DNA from: Atherix ibis
Lineage: Eukaryota; Arthropoda; Insecta; Diptera; Athericidae
Reading direction: 5' to 3'
Length of the DNA stretch: 64,000 bases
Assembly: GCA_958298945.1 (NCBI GenBank)
Contig: OY282608.1
Location: forward strand, 63,774,951-63,838,950
Below are positions 11,301 through 23,200 of this stretch, piece after piece. The position numbers were made by a program, and so were the translations under genes. The notes under the pieces were generated by a model. That model was not told where the DNA came from. It saw nothing but the letters and a program-made list of their open reading frames with translations, and searched no databases. The first letter of the stretch is position 1. The number at the start of each line of letters is the position of its first letter.

Positions 11301-12560
11301 TGGCTTATTGGTTTGTTGGTTTGTTGGTTTGTTGGCTTGTTGACTTGTTGGTTTGTTGGTTTGTTGGTTTGTTGGTTTGTTGGCTTGTTGGTTTGTTGGT
11401 TTGTTGGTTTGTTGGCTTGTTGGCTTGTTGGTTTGTTGGTTTGTTGGTTTGTTGGTTTGTTGGTTTGTTCGTTTGTTGGTTTGTTGGTTAATTGGCTTGT
11501 TGGTTTGTTGGTTTGTTGGCTTGTTGTCTTGTTGGTTTGTTGGTTTGTTGGCTTGTTGGCTTGTTGGTTTGTTGGTTTGTTGGTTTGTTGGTTTGTTGGC
11601 TTGTTGGTATGTTGGTTTGTTGGCTTGTTGGTTTGTTGGTTTGTTGGTTTGTTGGCTTGATGGCTTGTTGGTTTGTTGGTTTGTTGGCTTGTTAGTTTGT
11701 TGGTTTGTTGGCTTGTTGCTTTGTTGGTTTGTTGGTTTGTTGACTTGTTGGCTTGTTGGTTTGTTAGTTTGTTGGCTTTTTGGTTATTTGGTTTGTTGGT
11801 TTGTTGGCTTGTTGGTTTGTTGGTTTGTTGGCTTGTTGGTTTGTTGGCTTGTTGGTTTGTTGGCTTTTTGGCTTGTTGGTTTATTGGTTTGTTGGTTTGT
11901 TGGTTTGTTGGTTTGTTGGTTTTTTGGTTTGTTGGTTTATTTGTTTGTTGGTTTGTTGGCTTGTTGGTTTGATGGTTTGTTGGTTTGTTGGCTTGTTGGT
12001 TTGTTGGCTTGTTGGCTTGTTGGCTTATTGGTTTGTTTGTTTGTTGGCTTGTTGGCTTGTTGGCTTGTTGTTTTGTTGGCTTCTTGGCTTATTGGTTTGT
12101 TGGTTTGTTGGTTTGTTGGTTTGTTGGTTTGTTGGCTTCTTGGCTTGTTGCTTTGTTGGTTTGTTGGTTTGTTGGCTTGTTGGCTTGTTGCTTCGTTGGC
12201 TTGTTGGTTTGTTGGTTTGTTGGTTTGTTGGCTGGTTGGTTACTTGGTTTGTTGGTTTGTTGGTTTGTTGGCTTGGTGGCTTGTTGGTTTGTTGGTTTAT
12301 GGCTTGTTGGTTTGTTGGTTTGTTGGCTTGTTGGCTTGTTGCTTTGTTGGTTTGTTGGTTTGTTGGCTTGTTGGTTTGTTGGCTTGTTTGCTTGTTGGTT
12401 TGTTAGTTTGTTGGCTTTTTGGTTACTTGGTTTGTTGGTTTGTTGGTTTGTTGGTTTGTTGGCTTGTTGGTTTTTTGGTTTGTTGGTTTGTTGGTTTGTT
12501 GGTTTGTTGGTTTGTTGGTTTTTTGGTTTGTTGGCTTGTTGGTTTTTTGATTTGTTAGCT
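11301..12560. repeat. Partial third C start joined to an A-like segment
   Basis: Bases about 11301-11925 match about 5575-6200 at offset 5727 (GGCTTGATGG at 11654 against 5927). After that, TTTATTTG near 11938, a triple GGCTTG near 12045, CTTCTTGGCTTATTGG near 12080, GGCTTGGTGG at 12270 and TTACTTGG near 12423 follow the order of family A (about 2561-3320). Relative to A, a piece of about 100 bp is missing between 12200 and 12231. This is a chimeric block of two families. Confidence 0.7.
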
Positions 12561-15460
12561 TGTTGGCTTGTTGCTTTGTTGGTTTGTTGGTTTGTTGGCT
12601 TGTTGGCTTGTTGCTATGTTGGCTTGTTGGTATGTTGGTTTGTTGGTTTGTTGGCTTGTTGGCTTGTTGGTTTGTTGGTTTGTTGGTTTGTTGGTTTGTT
12701 GGTTTATTGGCTTGTTGGCTTGTTGGTTTGTTAGTTTGTTGACTTTATAGTTACTTGGTTTGTTGGTTTGTTGGTTTGTTGGCTTGTTGGTTTGTTGGCT
12801 TGTTGGTTTGTTGGTTTGTTGGCTTGTTGGTTTGTTGGTTTGTTGGTTTGTTGGCTTGTTGGCTTGTTGGCTTGTTGGTTTGTTGGTTTGTTGGCTTGTT
12901 GGTTTGTTGGTTTGTTGGCTTGTTGGCTTGTTGCTTTGTTCGTTTGATGGTTTGTTGGTTTGTTGGTTTTTTGGTTTGTTGGTTTTTTGGTTTGTTGCTT
13001 TGTTGGTTTGTTGGTTTGTTGGCTTGTTGGCTTGTTGGTTTGTTGGTTTGTTGGCTAGTTGGCTTGTTGGTTACTTGGTTTGTTGGTTTGTCGGTTTGTT
13101 GGTTTGTTGGCTTGTTGGTTTTTTGGTTTGTTGGTTTGGTGGCTTCTTGGTTTGTTGGTTTGTTGGCTTGTTGGCTTGTTGGTTTGTTGGTTTGTTGGTT
13201 TGTTGGTTTGTTGGTTTGTTGGTTTGTTGGTTTGTTGGTTTGTTGGTTTGTTGGCTAGTTGGTTTGTTGGTTTGTTGGTTTGTTGGTTAGTTCGGTTGTT
13301 GGTTTGTTAGTTTGTTGGTTTGTTGGCTTGTTGGCTTGTTGGTTTGTTGGTTTTTTGGTTTCTTGGTTTGTTGGTTTGTTGGTTTGTTGGTTTGTTGGTT
13401 TATTTGTTTGTTGGTTTGTTGGCTTGTTGGCTTGTTGGTTTGTTGGTTTGTTGGCTTGTTGGCTTGTTGGTTTGTTGGTTTGTTGTTTTGTTGGTTTGTT
13501 GGTTTGTTGGTTTGTTGGCTTGTTGGTTTGTGGGTTTGTTGATTTGTTGGCTTGTTGGCTTGTTGGTTAGTTGGTTGGTTGGTTAGTTGGTTTGTTGGTT
13601 TGCTGGTTTGTTGGTTTGTTGGCTTGTTGGCTTGTTGGTTTGTTGGTTAGTTCGTTTGTTGGTTTGTTGGCTTGGTGGCTTGTTGGTTTGTTGGTTTATG
13701 GCTTGTTGGTTTGTTGGTTTGTTGGCTTGTTGGCTTGTTGCTTTGTTGGTTTGTTGGTTTGTTGGCTTGTTGGTTTGTTGGCTTGTTTGCTTGTTGGTTT
13801 GTTAGTTTGTTGGCTTTTTGGTTACTTGGTTTGTTGGTTTGTTGGTTTGTTGGTTTGTTGGCTTGTTGGTTTTTTGGTTTGTTGGTTTGTTGGTTTGTTG
13901 GTTTGTTGGTTTGTTGGTTTTTTGGTTTGTTGGCTTGTTGGTTTTTTGATTTGTTGGCTTGTTGGCTTGTTGCTTTGTTGGTTTGTTGGTTTGTTGGCTT
14001 GTTGGCTTGTTGCTATGTTGGCTTGTTGGTTTGTTGGTTTGTTGGTTTGTTGGCTTGTTGGCTTGTTGGTTTGTTGGTTTGTTGGTTTGTTGGTTTGTTG
14101 GTTTATTGGCTTGTTGGCTTGTTGCTTTGATGGTTTGTTGGTTTGTTGGCTTGTTGGTTACTTGGTTTGTTGGTTTGTTGGTTTGTTGGCTTGTTGGCTT
14201 GTTGGTTTGTTAGTTTGTTGACTTTATAGTTACTTGGTTTGTCGGTTTGTTGGTTTGTTGGCTTGTTGGTTTGTTGGCTTGTTGGTTTGTTGGTTTGTTG
14301 GCTTGTTGGTTTGTTGGTTTGTTGGCTTCTTGGCTTGTTGGCTTGTTGGTTTGTTGGTTTGTTGGCTTGTTGGTTTGTTGGTTTGTTGGCTTGTTGGCTT
14401 GTTGCTTTGTTCGTTTGATGGTTTGTTGGTTTGTTGGTTTTTTGGTTTGTTGGTTTTTTGGTTTGTTGGTTAGTTCGTTTGTTGGTTTGTTGGTTTCTTG
14501 GTTTGTTGGTTTGTTGGTTTGTTGGTTTGTTGGTTTATTTGTTTGTTGGTTTGTTGGCTTGTTGGCTTGTTGGTTTGTTGGTTTGTTGGCTTGTTGGCTT
14601 GTTGGTTTGTTGGTTTGTTGTTTTGTTGGTTTGCTGGTTTGTTGGTTTGTTGGCTTGTTGGTTTGTGGGTTTGTTGGTTTGTTGGCTTGTTGGCTTGTTG
14701 GTTAGTTGGTTGGTTGGTTAGTTGGTTTGTTGGTTTGCTGGTTTGTTGGTTTGTTGGCTTGTTGGCTTGTTGGTTTGTTGGTTAGTTCGTTTGTTGGTTT
14801 GTTAGTTTGTTGGTTTGTTGGCTTGTTGGCTTGTTGGTTTGTTGGTTTTTTGGTTTGTTGGTTTGTTGGTTTGTAAGTTTGTTGGTTTGTTGGTTTATTT
14901 GTTTGTTGGTTTGTTGGCTTGTTGGTTTGTTGGTTTGTTGGCTTGTTGGCTTCTTGGTTTGTTGGTTTGTTGGTTTGTTGGTTTGTAAGGTTTGTTGGTT
15001 TGTTGGCTTGTTGGTTTGTTTGTTTGTTGGTTTGTTGGTTTGTTGATTTGGTGGCTTGTTGGTTTGTTGGCTTGTTGGTTTGTTGGTTTGTTGGCTTGTT
15101 GGTTTGTTGGTTTGTTGGCTTGTTGGCTTGTTGGTTTATTGGTTTGTTGGTTTGTTGGTTTGTTGGCTTGTTGGTTTGTTGGTTTGCTGGCTTGTTGGTT
15201 TGTTGGTTTGTTGGCTTGTTGGCTTGTTGGTTTATTGGTTTGTTGGTTTGTTGGTTTGTTGGCTTGTTGGTTTGTTGGTTTGTTGGCTTATTGGTTTGTT
15301 GGTTTGTTGGTTTGTTGGCTTGTTGGCTTGTTGGTTTGTTGGTTTGTTGGCTTGTTGGTTTGTTGGCTTGTTGGTTTGTTGGTTTGTTGGTTTGTTGGCT
15401 TGTTGGCTTGTTGGTTTGTTGGTTTGTTGGTTTGTTGGTTTGTTGGTTTGTTCGTTTGTT
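12561..15460. repeat. Patchwork of C-like and A-like modules
   Basis: Bases about 12750-13590 follow family C at offset about 3463 from C copy 2 (GTCGG at 13090 against 9627). An A-like patch follows, with GGCTTGGTGG at 13669 and TTTATGGC near 13695. A second C-like piece has GTCGG at 14241 directly after GACTTTATAG, so the sequence between those markers seen elsewhere is deleted. From about 14800 to 15460 the order matches 5170-5760, including GTAAGG at 14985. No single long tandem spacing covers this block. Confidence 0.65.
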
Positions 15461-17890
15461 GGTTTGCTGTTTAATTGGCTTGTTGGTTTGTTGGTTTGTT
15501 GGCTTGTTGTCTTGTTGGTTTGTTGGTTTGTTGGCTTGTTGGCTTGTTGGTTTGTTGGTAAGTTGGTTTGTTGGTTTGTTGGCTTGTTGGTATGTTGGTT
15601 TGTTGGCTTGTTGGTTTGTTGGTTTGTTGGTTTGTTGGCTTCTTGGTTTGTTGGCTTGTTGGTTATTTGGTTTGTTGGTTTGTTGGCTTGTTGGTTTGTT
15701 GGTTTGTTGGCTTGTTGGTTTGTTGGCTTGTTGGTTTGTTGGCTTTTTGGCTTGTTGGTTTATTGGTTTGTTGGTTTGTTGGTTTGTTGGTTTGTTGGTT
15801 TTTTGGTTTGTTGGTTTATTTGTTTGTTGGTTTGTTGGCTTGTTGGTTTGTTGGTTTGTTGGTTTGTTGGCTTGTTAGTTTGTTGGTTTGTTGGCTTGTT
15901 GGCTTGTTGGTTTGTTGGTTTGCTGGCTTGTTGGCTTGTTGGCTTGTTGTTTTGTTGGCTTCTTGGCTTATTGGTTTGTTGGTTTGTTGGTTTGTTGGTT
16001 TGTTGGCTTCTTGGCTTGTTGCTTTGTTGGTTTGTTGATTTGTTGGCTTGTTGGCTTGTTGCTTCGTTGGCTTGTTGGTTTGTTGGTTTGTTGGTTTGTT
16101 GGCTTGTTGGCTTTTTGGTTTGTTGGTTTGTTGGTTTGTTGGCTTGTTGGTTTGTTGACATGTTGGTTTGTTGCTTTGTTGGTTTGTTGGTTTGTTGGCT
16201 GGTTGGTTACTTGGTTGGTTGGTTTGTTGGTTTGTTGGTTTGTTGGCTTGGTGGCTTGTTGGTTTGTTGGTTTATGGCTTGTTGGTTTGTTGGTTTGTTG
16301 GCTTGTTGGCTTGTTGCTTTGTTGGTTTGTTGGTTTGTTGGCTTGTTGGTTTGTTGGCTTGTTTGCTTGTTGGTTTGTTAGTTTGTTGGCTTTTTGGTTA
16401 CTTGGTTTGTTGGTTTGTTGGTTTGTTGGTTTGTTGGCTTGTTGGTTTTTTGGTTTGTTGGTTTGTTGGTTTGTTGGTTTGTTGGTTTGTTGGTTTTTTG
16501 GTTTGTTGGCTTGTTGGTTTTTTGATTTGTTGGCTTGTTGGCTTGTTGCTTTGTTGGTTTGTTGGTTTGTTGGCTTGTTGGCTTGTTGCTTTGTTGGCTT
16601 GTTGGTTTGTTGGTTTGTTGGTTTGTTGGCTTGTTGGCTTGTTGGTTTGTTGGTTTGTTGGTTTGTTGGTTTGTTGGTTTATTAGCTTGTTGGCTTGTTG
16701 CTTTGATGGTTTGTTGGTTTGTTGGCTGGTTGGTTACTTGGTTTGTTGGTTTGTTGGTTTGTTGGCTTGTTAGCTTGTTGGTTTGTTAGTTTGTTGACTT
16801 TATGGTTACTTGGTTTGTTGGTTTGTTGGCTTGTTGGCTTGTTGGTTTGTTGGCTTGTTGGTTTGTTGGTTTGTTGGCTTGTTGGGTTGTTGGTTTGTTG
16901 GTTTGTTGGCTTGTTGGCTTGTTGGCTTGTTGGTTTGTTGGTTTGTTGGCTTGTTGGTTTGTTGGTTTGTTGGCTTGTTGGCTTGTTGCTTTGTTCGTTT
17001 GATGGTTTGTTGGTTTGTTGGTTTTTTGGTTTGTTGGTTTTTTGGTTTGTTGCTTTGTTGGTTTGTTGGTTTGTTGGCTTGTTGGCTTGTTGGTTTGTTG
17101 GTTTGTTGGCTTGTTGGCTTGTTGGTTACTTGGTTTGTTGGTTTGTCGGTTTGTTGGTTTGTTGGCTTGTTGGTTTTTTGGTTTGTTGGTTTGTTGGCTT
17201 CTTGGTTTGTTGGTTTGTTGGCTTATTGGCTTGTTGGTTTGTTGGTTTGTTGGTTTGTTGGTTTGTTGGTTTGTTGGTTTGTTGGTTTGTTGGTTTGTTG
17301 GCTTGTTGGTTTGTTGGTTTGTTGGTTAGTTCGTTTGTTGGTTTGTTAGTTTGTTGGTTTGTTGGCTTGTTGGCTTGTTGGTTTGTTGGTTTTTTGGTTT
17401 CTTGGTTTGTTGGTTTGTTGGTTTGTTGGTTTGTTGGTTTATTTGTTTGTTGTTTTGTTGGCTTGTTGGCTTGTTGGTTTGTTGGTTTGTTGGCTTGTTG
17501 GCTTGTTGGTTTGTTGGTTTGTTGGCTTGTTGGCTTGTTGCTTTGTTGGTTTGTTGGTTTGTTGGCTTGTTGGTTTGTTGGCTTGTTTGCTTGTTGGTTT
17601 GTTAGTTTGTTGGCTTTTTGGTTACTTGGTTTGTTGGTTTGTTGGTTTGTTGGTTTGTTGGCTTGTTGGTTTTTTGGTTTGTTGGTTTGTTGGTTTGTTG
17701 GTTTGTTGGTGTGTTGGTTTTTTGGTTTGTTGGCTTGTTGGTTTTTGATTTGTTGGCTTGTTGGCTTGTTGCTTTGTTGGTTTGTTGGTTTGTTGGCTTG
17801 TTGGCTTGTTGCTTTGTTGGCTTGTTGGTTTGTTGGTTTGTTGGTTTGTTGGTTTGTTGGTTTGTTGGTTTGTTGGTTTGTTCGTTTGTT
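15461..17890. repeat. Higher-order repeat D, copy 1 (2430 bp)
   Basis: The start is marked by GGTTTGCTGTTTAATTGG at 15461, a combination found only three times in the window (15461, 17891 and 19640). The first 1050 bp hold a C-start-like and an A-like part (GACATG near 16157, GGCTTGGTGG at 16245). The rest is C-like (GACTTTATGG near 16796, GTCGG at 17145, TTAGTTCG near 17327). The copy ends with a further A-like tail containing GGTGTG near 17708. Confidence 0.88.
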
Positions 17891-19639
17891 GGTTTGCTGT
17901 TTAATTGGCTTGTTGGTTTGTTGGTTTGTTGGCTTGTTGTCTTGTTGGTTTGTTGGTTTGTTGGCTTGTTGGCTTGTTGGTTTGTTGGTAAGTTGGTTTG
18001 TTGGTTTGTTGGCTTGTTGGTATGTTGGTTTGTTGGCTTGTTGGTTTGTTGGTTTGTTGGTTTGTTGGCTTCTTGGTTTGTTGGCTTGTTGGTTATTTGG
18101 TTTGTTGGTTTGTTGGCTTGTTGGTTTGTTGGTTTGTTGGCTTGTTGGTTTGTTGGCTTGTTGGTTTGTTGGCTTTTTGGCTTGTTGGTTTATTGGTTTG
18201 TTGGTTTGTTGGTTTGTTGGTTTGTTGGTTTTTTGGTTTGTTGGTTTATTTGTTTGTTGGTTTGTTGGCTTGTTGGTTTGTTGGTTTGTTGGTTTGTTGG
18301 CTTGTTAGTTTGTTGGTTTGTTGGCTTGTTGGCTTGTTGGTTTGTTGGTTTGCTGGCTTGTTGGCTTGTTGGCTTGTTGTTTTGTTGGCTTCTTGGCTTA
18401 TTGGTTTGTTGGTTTGTTGGTTTGTTGGTTTGTTGGCTTCTTGGCTTGTTGCTTTGTTGGTTTGTTGATTTGTTGGCTTGTTGGCTTGTTGCTTCGTTGG
18501 CTTGTTGGTTTGTTGGTTTGTTGGTTTGTTGGCTTGTTGGCTTTTTGGTTTGTTGGTTTGTTGGTTTGTTGGCTTGTTGGTTTGTTGACATGTTGGTTTG
18601 TTGCTTTGTTGGTTTGTTGGTTTGTTGGCTGGTTGGTTACTTGGTTGGTTGGTTTGTTGGTTTGTTGGTTTGTTGGCTTGGTGGCTTGTTGGTTTGTTGG
18701 TTTATGGCTTGTTGGTTTGTTGGTTTGTTGGCTTGTTGGCTTGTTGCTTTGTTGGTTTGTTGGTTTGTTGGCTTGTTGGTTTGTTGGCTTGTTTGCTTGT
18801 TGGTTTGTTAGTTTGTTGGCTTTTTGGTTACTTGGTTTGTTGGTTTGTTGGTTTGTTGGTTTGTTGGCTTGTTGGTTTTTTGGTTTGTTGGTTTGTTGGT
18901 TTGTTGGTTTGTTGGTTTGTTGGTTTTTTGGTTTGTTGGCTTGTTGGTTTGTTGGTTTGTTGGTTAGTTCGTTTGTTGGTTTGTTAGTTTGTTGGTTTGT
19001 TGGCTTGTTGGCTTGTTGGTTTGTTGGTTTTTTGGTTTCTTGGTTTGTTGGTTTGTTGGTTTGTTGGTTTGTTGGTTTATTTGTTTGTTGTTTTGTTGGC
19101 TTGTTGGCTTGTTGGTTTGTTGGTTTGTTGGCTTGTTGGCTTGTTGGTTTGTTGGTTTGTTGTTTTGTTGGTTTGTTGGTTTGTTGGTTTGTTGGCTTGA
19201 TGGTTTGTGGGTTTGTTGGTTTGTTGGCTTGTTGGCTTGTTGGTTTGTTGGTTTATGGCTTGTTGGTTTGTTGGTTTGTTGGCTTGTTGGCTTGTTGCTT
19301 TGTTGGTTTGTTGGTTTGTTGGCTTGTTGGTTTGTTGGCTTGTTTGCTTGTTGGTTTGTTAGTTTGTTGGCTTTTTGGTTACTTGGTTTGTTGGTTTGTT
19401 GGTTTGTTGGTTTGTTGGCTTGTTGGTTTTTTGGTTTGTTGGTTTGTTGGTTTGTTGGTTTGTTGGTGTGTTGGTTTTTTGGTTTGTTGGCTTGTTGGTT
19501 TTTGATTTGTTGGCTTGTTGGCTTGTTGCTTTGTTGGTTTGTTGGTTTGTTGGCTTGTTGGCTTGTTGCTTTGTTGGCTTGTTGGTTTGTTGGTTTGTTG
19601 GTTTGTTGGTTTGTTGGTTTGTTGGTTTGTTCGTTTGTT
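17891..19639. repeat. Higher-order repeat D, copy 2 (1749 bp, internally deleted)
   Basis: Bases 17891-18940 repeat 15461-16510 exactly in spacing (offset 2430). The copy then jumps to sequence matching D copy 1 from about 17305 (TTAGTTCG near 18963), so about 0.8 kb of C-like sequence is missing. It also contains GGCTTGATGG with GTGGG near 19196-19210, which copy 1 lacks. The final part follows copy 1 at offsets of 1757 and then 1749. Confidence 0.85.
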
Positions 19640-22140
19640 GGTTTGCTGTTTAATTGGCTTGTTGGTTTGTTGGTTTGTTGGCTTGTTGTCTTGTTGGTTT
19701 GTTGGTTTGTTGGCTTGTTGGCTTGTTGGTTTGTTGGTAAGTTGGTTTGTTGGTTTGTTGGCTTGTTGGTATGTTGGTTTGTTGGCTTGTTGGTTTGTTG
19801 GTTTGTTGGTTTGTTGGCTTCTTGGTTTGTTGGCTTGTTGGTTATTTGGTTTGTTGGTTTGTTGGCTTGTTGGTTTGTTGGTTTGTTGGCTTGTTGGTTT
19901 GTTGGCTTGTTGGTTTGTTGGCTTTTTGGCTTGTTGGTTTATTGGTTTGTTGGTTTGTTGGTTTGTTGGTTTGTTGGTTTTTTGGTTTGTTGGTTTATTT
20001 GTTTGTTGGTTTGTTGGCTTGTTGGTTTGTTGGTTTGTTGGTTTGTTGGCTTGTTAGTTTGTTGGTTTGTTGGCTTGTTGGCTTGTTGGTTTGTTGGTTT
20101 GCTGACTTGTTGGCTTGTTGGCTTGTTGTTTTGTTGGCTTCTTGGCTTATTGGTTTGTTGGTTTGTTGGTTTGTTGGTTTGTTGGCTTCTTGGCTTGTTG
20201 CTTTGTTGGTTTGTTGATTTGTTGGCTTGTTGGCTTGTTGCTTCGTTGGCTTGTTGGTTTGTTGGTTTGTTGGTTTGTTGGCTTGTTGGCTTTTTGGTTT
20301 GTTGGTTTGTTGGTTTGTTGGCTTGTTGGTTTGTTGACATGTTGGTTTGTTGCTTTGTTGGTTTGTTGGTTTGTTGGCTGGTTGGTTACTTGGTTGGTTG
20401 GTTTGTTGGTTTGTTGGTTTGTTGGCTTGGTGGCTTGTTGGTTTGTTGGTTTATGGCTTGTTGGTTTGTTGGTTTGTTGGCTTGTTGGCTTGTTGCTTTG
20501 TTGGTTTGTTGGTTTGTTGGCTTGTTGGTTTGTTGGCTTGTTTGCTTGTTGGTTTGTTAGTTTGTTGGCTTTTTGGTTACTTGGTTTGTTGGTTTGTTGG
20601 TTTGTTGGTTTGTTGGCTTGTTGGTTTTTTGGTTTGTTGGTTTGTTGGTTTGTTGGTTTGTTGGTTTGTTGGTTTTTTGGTTTGTTGGCTTGTTGGTTTT
20701 TTGATTTGTTGGCTTGTTGGCTTGTTGCTTTGTTGGTTTGTTGGTTTGTTGGCTTGTTGGCTTGTTGCTTTGTTGGCTTGTTGGTTTGTTGGTTTGTTGG
20801 TTTGTTGGGTTGTTGGCTTGTTGGTTTGTTGGTTTGTTGGTTTGTTGGTTTGTTGGTTTATTAGCTTGTTGGCTTGTTGCTTTGATGGTTTGTTGGTTTG
20901 TTGGCTGGTTGGTTACTTGGTTTGTTGGTTTGTTGGTTTGTTGGCTTGTTAGCTTGTTGGTTTGTTAGTTTGTTGACTTTATGGTTACTTGGTTTGTTGG
21001 TTTGTTGGCTTGTTGGCTTGTTGGTTTGTTGGCTTGTTGGTTTGTTGGTTTGTTGGCTTGTTGGGTTGTTGGTTTGTTGGTTTGTTGGCTGTTGGCTTGT
21101 TGGCTTGTTGGTTTGTTGGTTTGTTGGCTTGTTGGTTTGTTGGTTTGTTGGCTTGTTGGCTTGTTGCTTTGTTCGTTTGATGGTTTGTTGGTTTGTTGGT
21201 TTTTTGGTTTGTTGGTTTTTTGGTTTGTTGCTTTGTTGGTTTGTTGGTTTGTTGGCTTGTTGGCTTGTTGGTTTGTTGGTTTGTTGGCTTGTTGGCTTGT
21301 TGGTTACTTGGTTTGTTGGTTTGTCGGTTTGTTGGTTTGTTGGCTTGTTGGTTTTTTGGTTTGTTGGTTTGTTGGCTTCTTGGTTTGTTGGTTTGTTGGC
21401 TTATTGGCTTGTTGGTTTGTTGGTTTGTTGGTTTGTTGGTTTGTTGGTTTGTTGGTTTGTTGGTTTGTTGGTTTGTTGGCTTGTTGGTTTGTTGGTTTGT
21501 TGGTTAGTTCGTTTGTTGGTTTGTTAGTTTGTTGGTTTGTTGGCTTGTTGGCTTGTTGGTTTGTTGGTTTTTTGGTTTCTTGGTTTGTTGGTTTGTTGGT
21601 TTGTTGGTTTGTTGGTTTATTTGTTTGTTGTTTTGTTGGCTTGTTGGCTTGTTGGTTTGTTGGTTTGTTGGCTTGTTGGCTTGTTGGTTTGTTGGTTTGT
21701 TGTTTTGTTGGTTTGTTGGATTGTTGGTTTGTTGGCTTGATGGTTTGTGGGTTTGTTGGTTTGTTGGCTTGTTGGCTTGTTGGTTTGTTGGTTTATGGCT
21801 TGTTGGTTTGTTGGTTTGTTGGCTTGTTGGCTTGTTGCTTTGTTGGTTTGTTGGTTTGTTGGCTTGTTGGTTTGTTGGCTTGTTTGCTTGTGGGTTTGTT
21901 AGTTTGTTGGCTTTTTGGTTACTTGGTTTGTTGGTTTGTTGGTTTGTTGGTTTGTTGGCTTGTTGGTTTTTTGGTTTGTTGGTTTGTTGGTTTGTTGGTT
22001 TGTTGGTGTGTTGGTTTTTTGGTTTGTTGGCTTGTTGGTTTTTGATTTGTTGGCTTGTTGGCTTGTTGCTTTGTTGGTTTGTTGGTTTGTTGGCTTGTTG
22101 GCTTGTTGCTTTGTTGGCTTGTTGGTTTGTTGGTTTGTTG
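19640..22140. repeat. Higher-order repeat D, copy 3 (mosaic of copies 1 and 2)
   Basis: Bases 19640 to about 20690 follow D copy 2 (offset 1749). Bases about 20690-21500 follow the segment present only in copy 1 (offset 4179, then 4178 after a 1-base loss at GGCTGTTGG near 21087). Bases 21529-22060 follow copy 2 again (offset 2540), including the GGCTTGATGG and GTGGG pair near 21736-21750. The junctions fall inside shared sequence, as expected from unequal exchange or conversion between neighbours. Confidence 0.82.
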
Positions 22141-23200
22141 GTTTGTTGGCTAGTTGGCTTGTTGGTTTGTTGGTTTGTTGGTTTGTTGGTTTGTTGGTTT
22201 ATTAGCTTGTTGGCTTGTTGCTTTGATGGTTTGTTGGTTTGTTGGCTTGTTGGTTTGTTGGTTTGTTGGCTTGTTGGCTTTTTGGTTTGTTAGTTTGTTG
22301 ACTTTATGGTGACTTGGTTTGTTGGTTTGTTGGTTTGTTGGCTTGTTGGTTTGTTGGCTTGTTGGTTTGTTGGTTTGTTGGCTTGTTGGTTTGTTGGTTT
22401 GTTGGTTTGTTGGCTTGTTGGCTTGTTGGCTTGTTGGTTTGTTGGTTTGTTGGCTTGTTGGTTTGTTGGTTTGTTGGCTTGTTGGCTTGTTGCTTTGTTC
22501 ATTTGATGGTGTGTTGGTTTGTTGGTTTTTTGATTTGTTGGTTTTTTGGTTTGTTGCTTTGTTGGTTTGTTGGTTTGTTGGCTTGTTGGCTTGTTGGTTT
22601 GTTGGTTTGTTGGCTTGTTGGCTTGTTGGTTACTTGGTTTGTTGGTTTGTTGGTTTGTTGGTTTGTTGGTTTGTTGGTTTGTTGGTTTGTTGGCTTGTTG
22701 GTTTGTTGATTTGTTGGTTAGTTCGTTTGTTGGTTTGTTAGTTTGTTGGTTTGTTGGCTTGTTGGCTTGTTGGTTTGTTGGTTTTTTGGTTTCTTGGTTT
22801 GTTGGTTTGTTGGTTTGTTGGTTTGTTGGTTTATTTGTTTGTTGGTTTGTTGGCTTGTTGGCTTGTTGGTTTGTTGGTTTGTTGGCTTGTTGGCTTGTTG
22901 GTTTGTTGGTTTGTTGTTTTGTTGGTTTGTTGGTTTGTTGGTTTGTTGGCTTGTTGGTTTGTGGGTTTGTTGGTTTGTTGGCTTGTTGGCTTGTTGGTTT
23001 GTTGGTTAGTTCGTTTGTTGGTTTGTTAGTTTGTTGGTTTGTTGGCTTGTTGGCTTGTTGGTTTGTTGGTTTTTTGGTTTGTTGGTTTGTTGGTTTGTTA
23101 GTTTGTTGGTTTGTTGGTTTATTTGTTTGTTGGTTTGTTGGCTTGTTGGTTTGTTGGTTTGTTGGCTTGTTGGCTTGTTGGTTTGTTGGTTTGTTGGTTT
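22141..23200. repeat. C-like block between families D and E
   Basis: This block contains GACTTTATGG near 22297, a C-like series to about 22720, TTAGTTCG near 22717 and 23006, a TTTCTTGG octamer near 22790 and GTGGG near 22961. The order matches C (about 6550-7600), but the stretch with GTCGG is shortened to a run of plain TTGGTTTG octamers near 22640-22690. It leads directly into the first GTAAGG marker. Confidence 0.65.
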
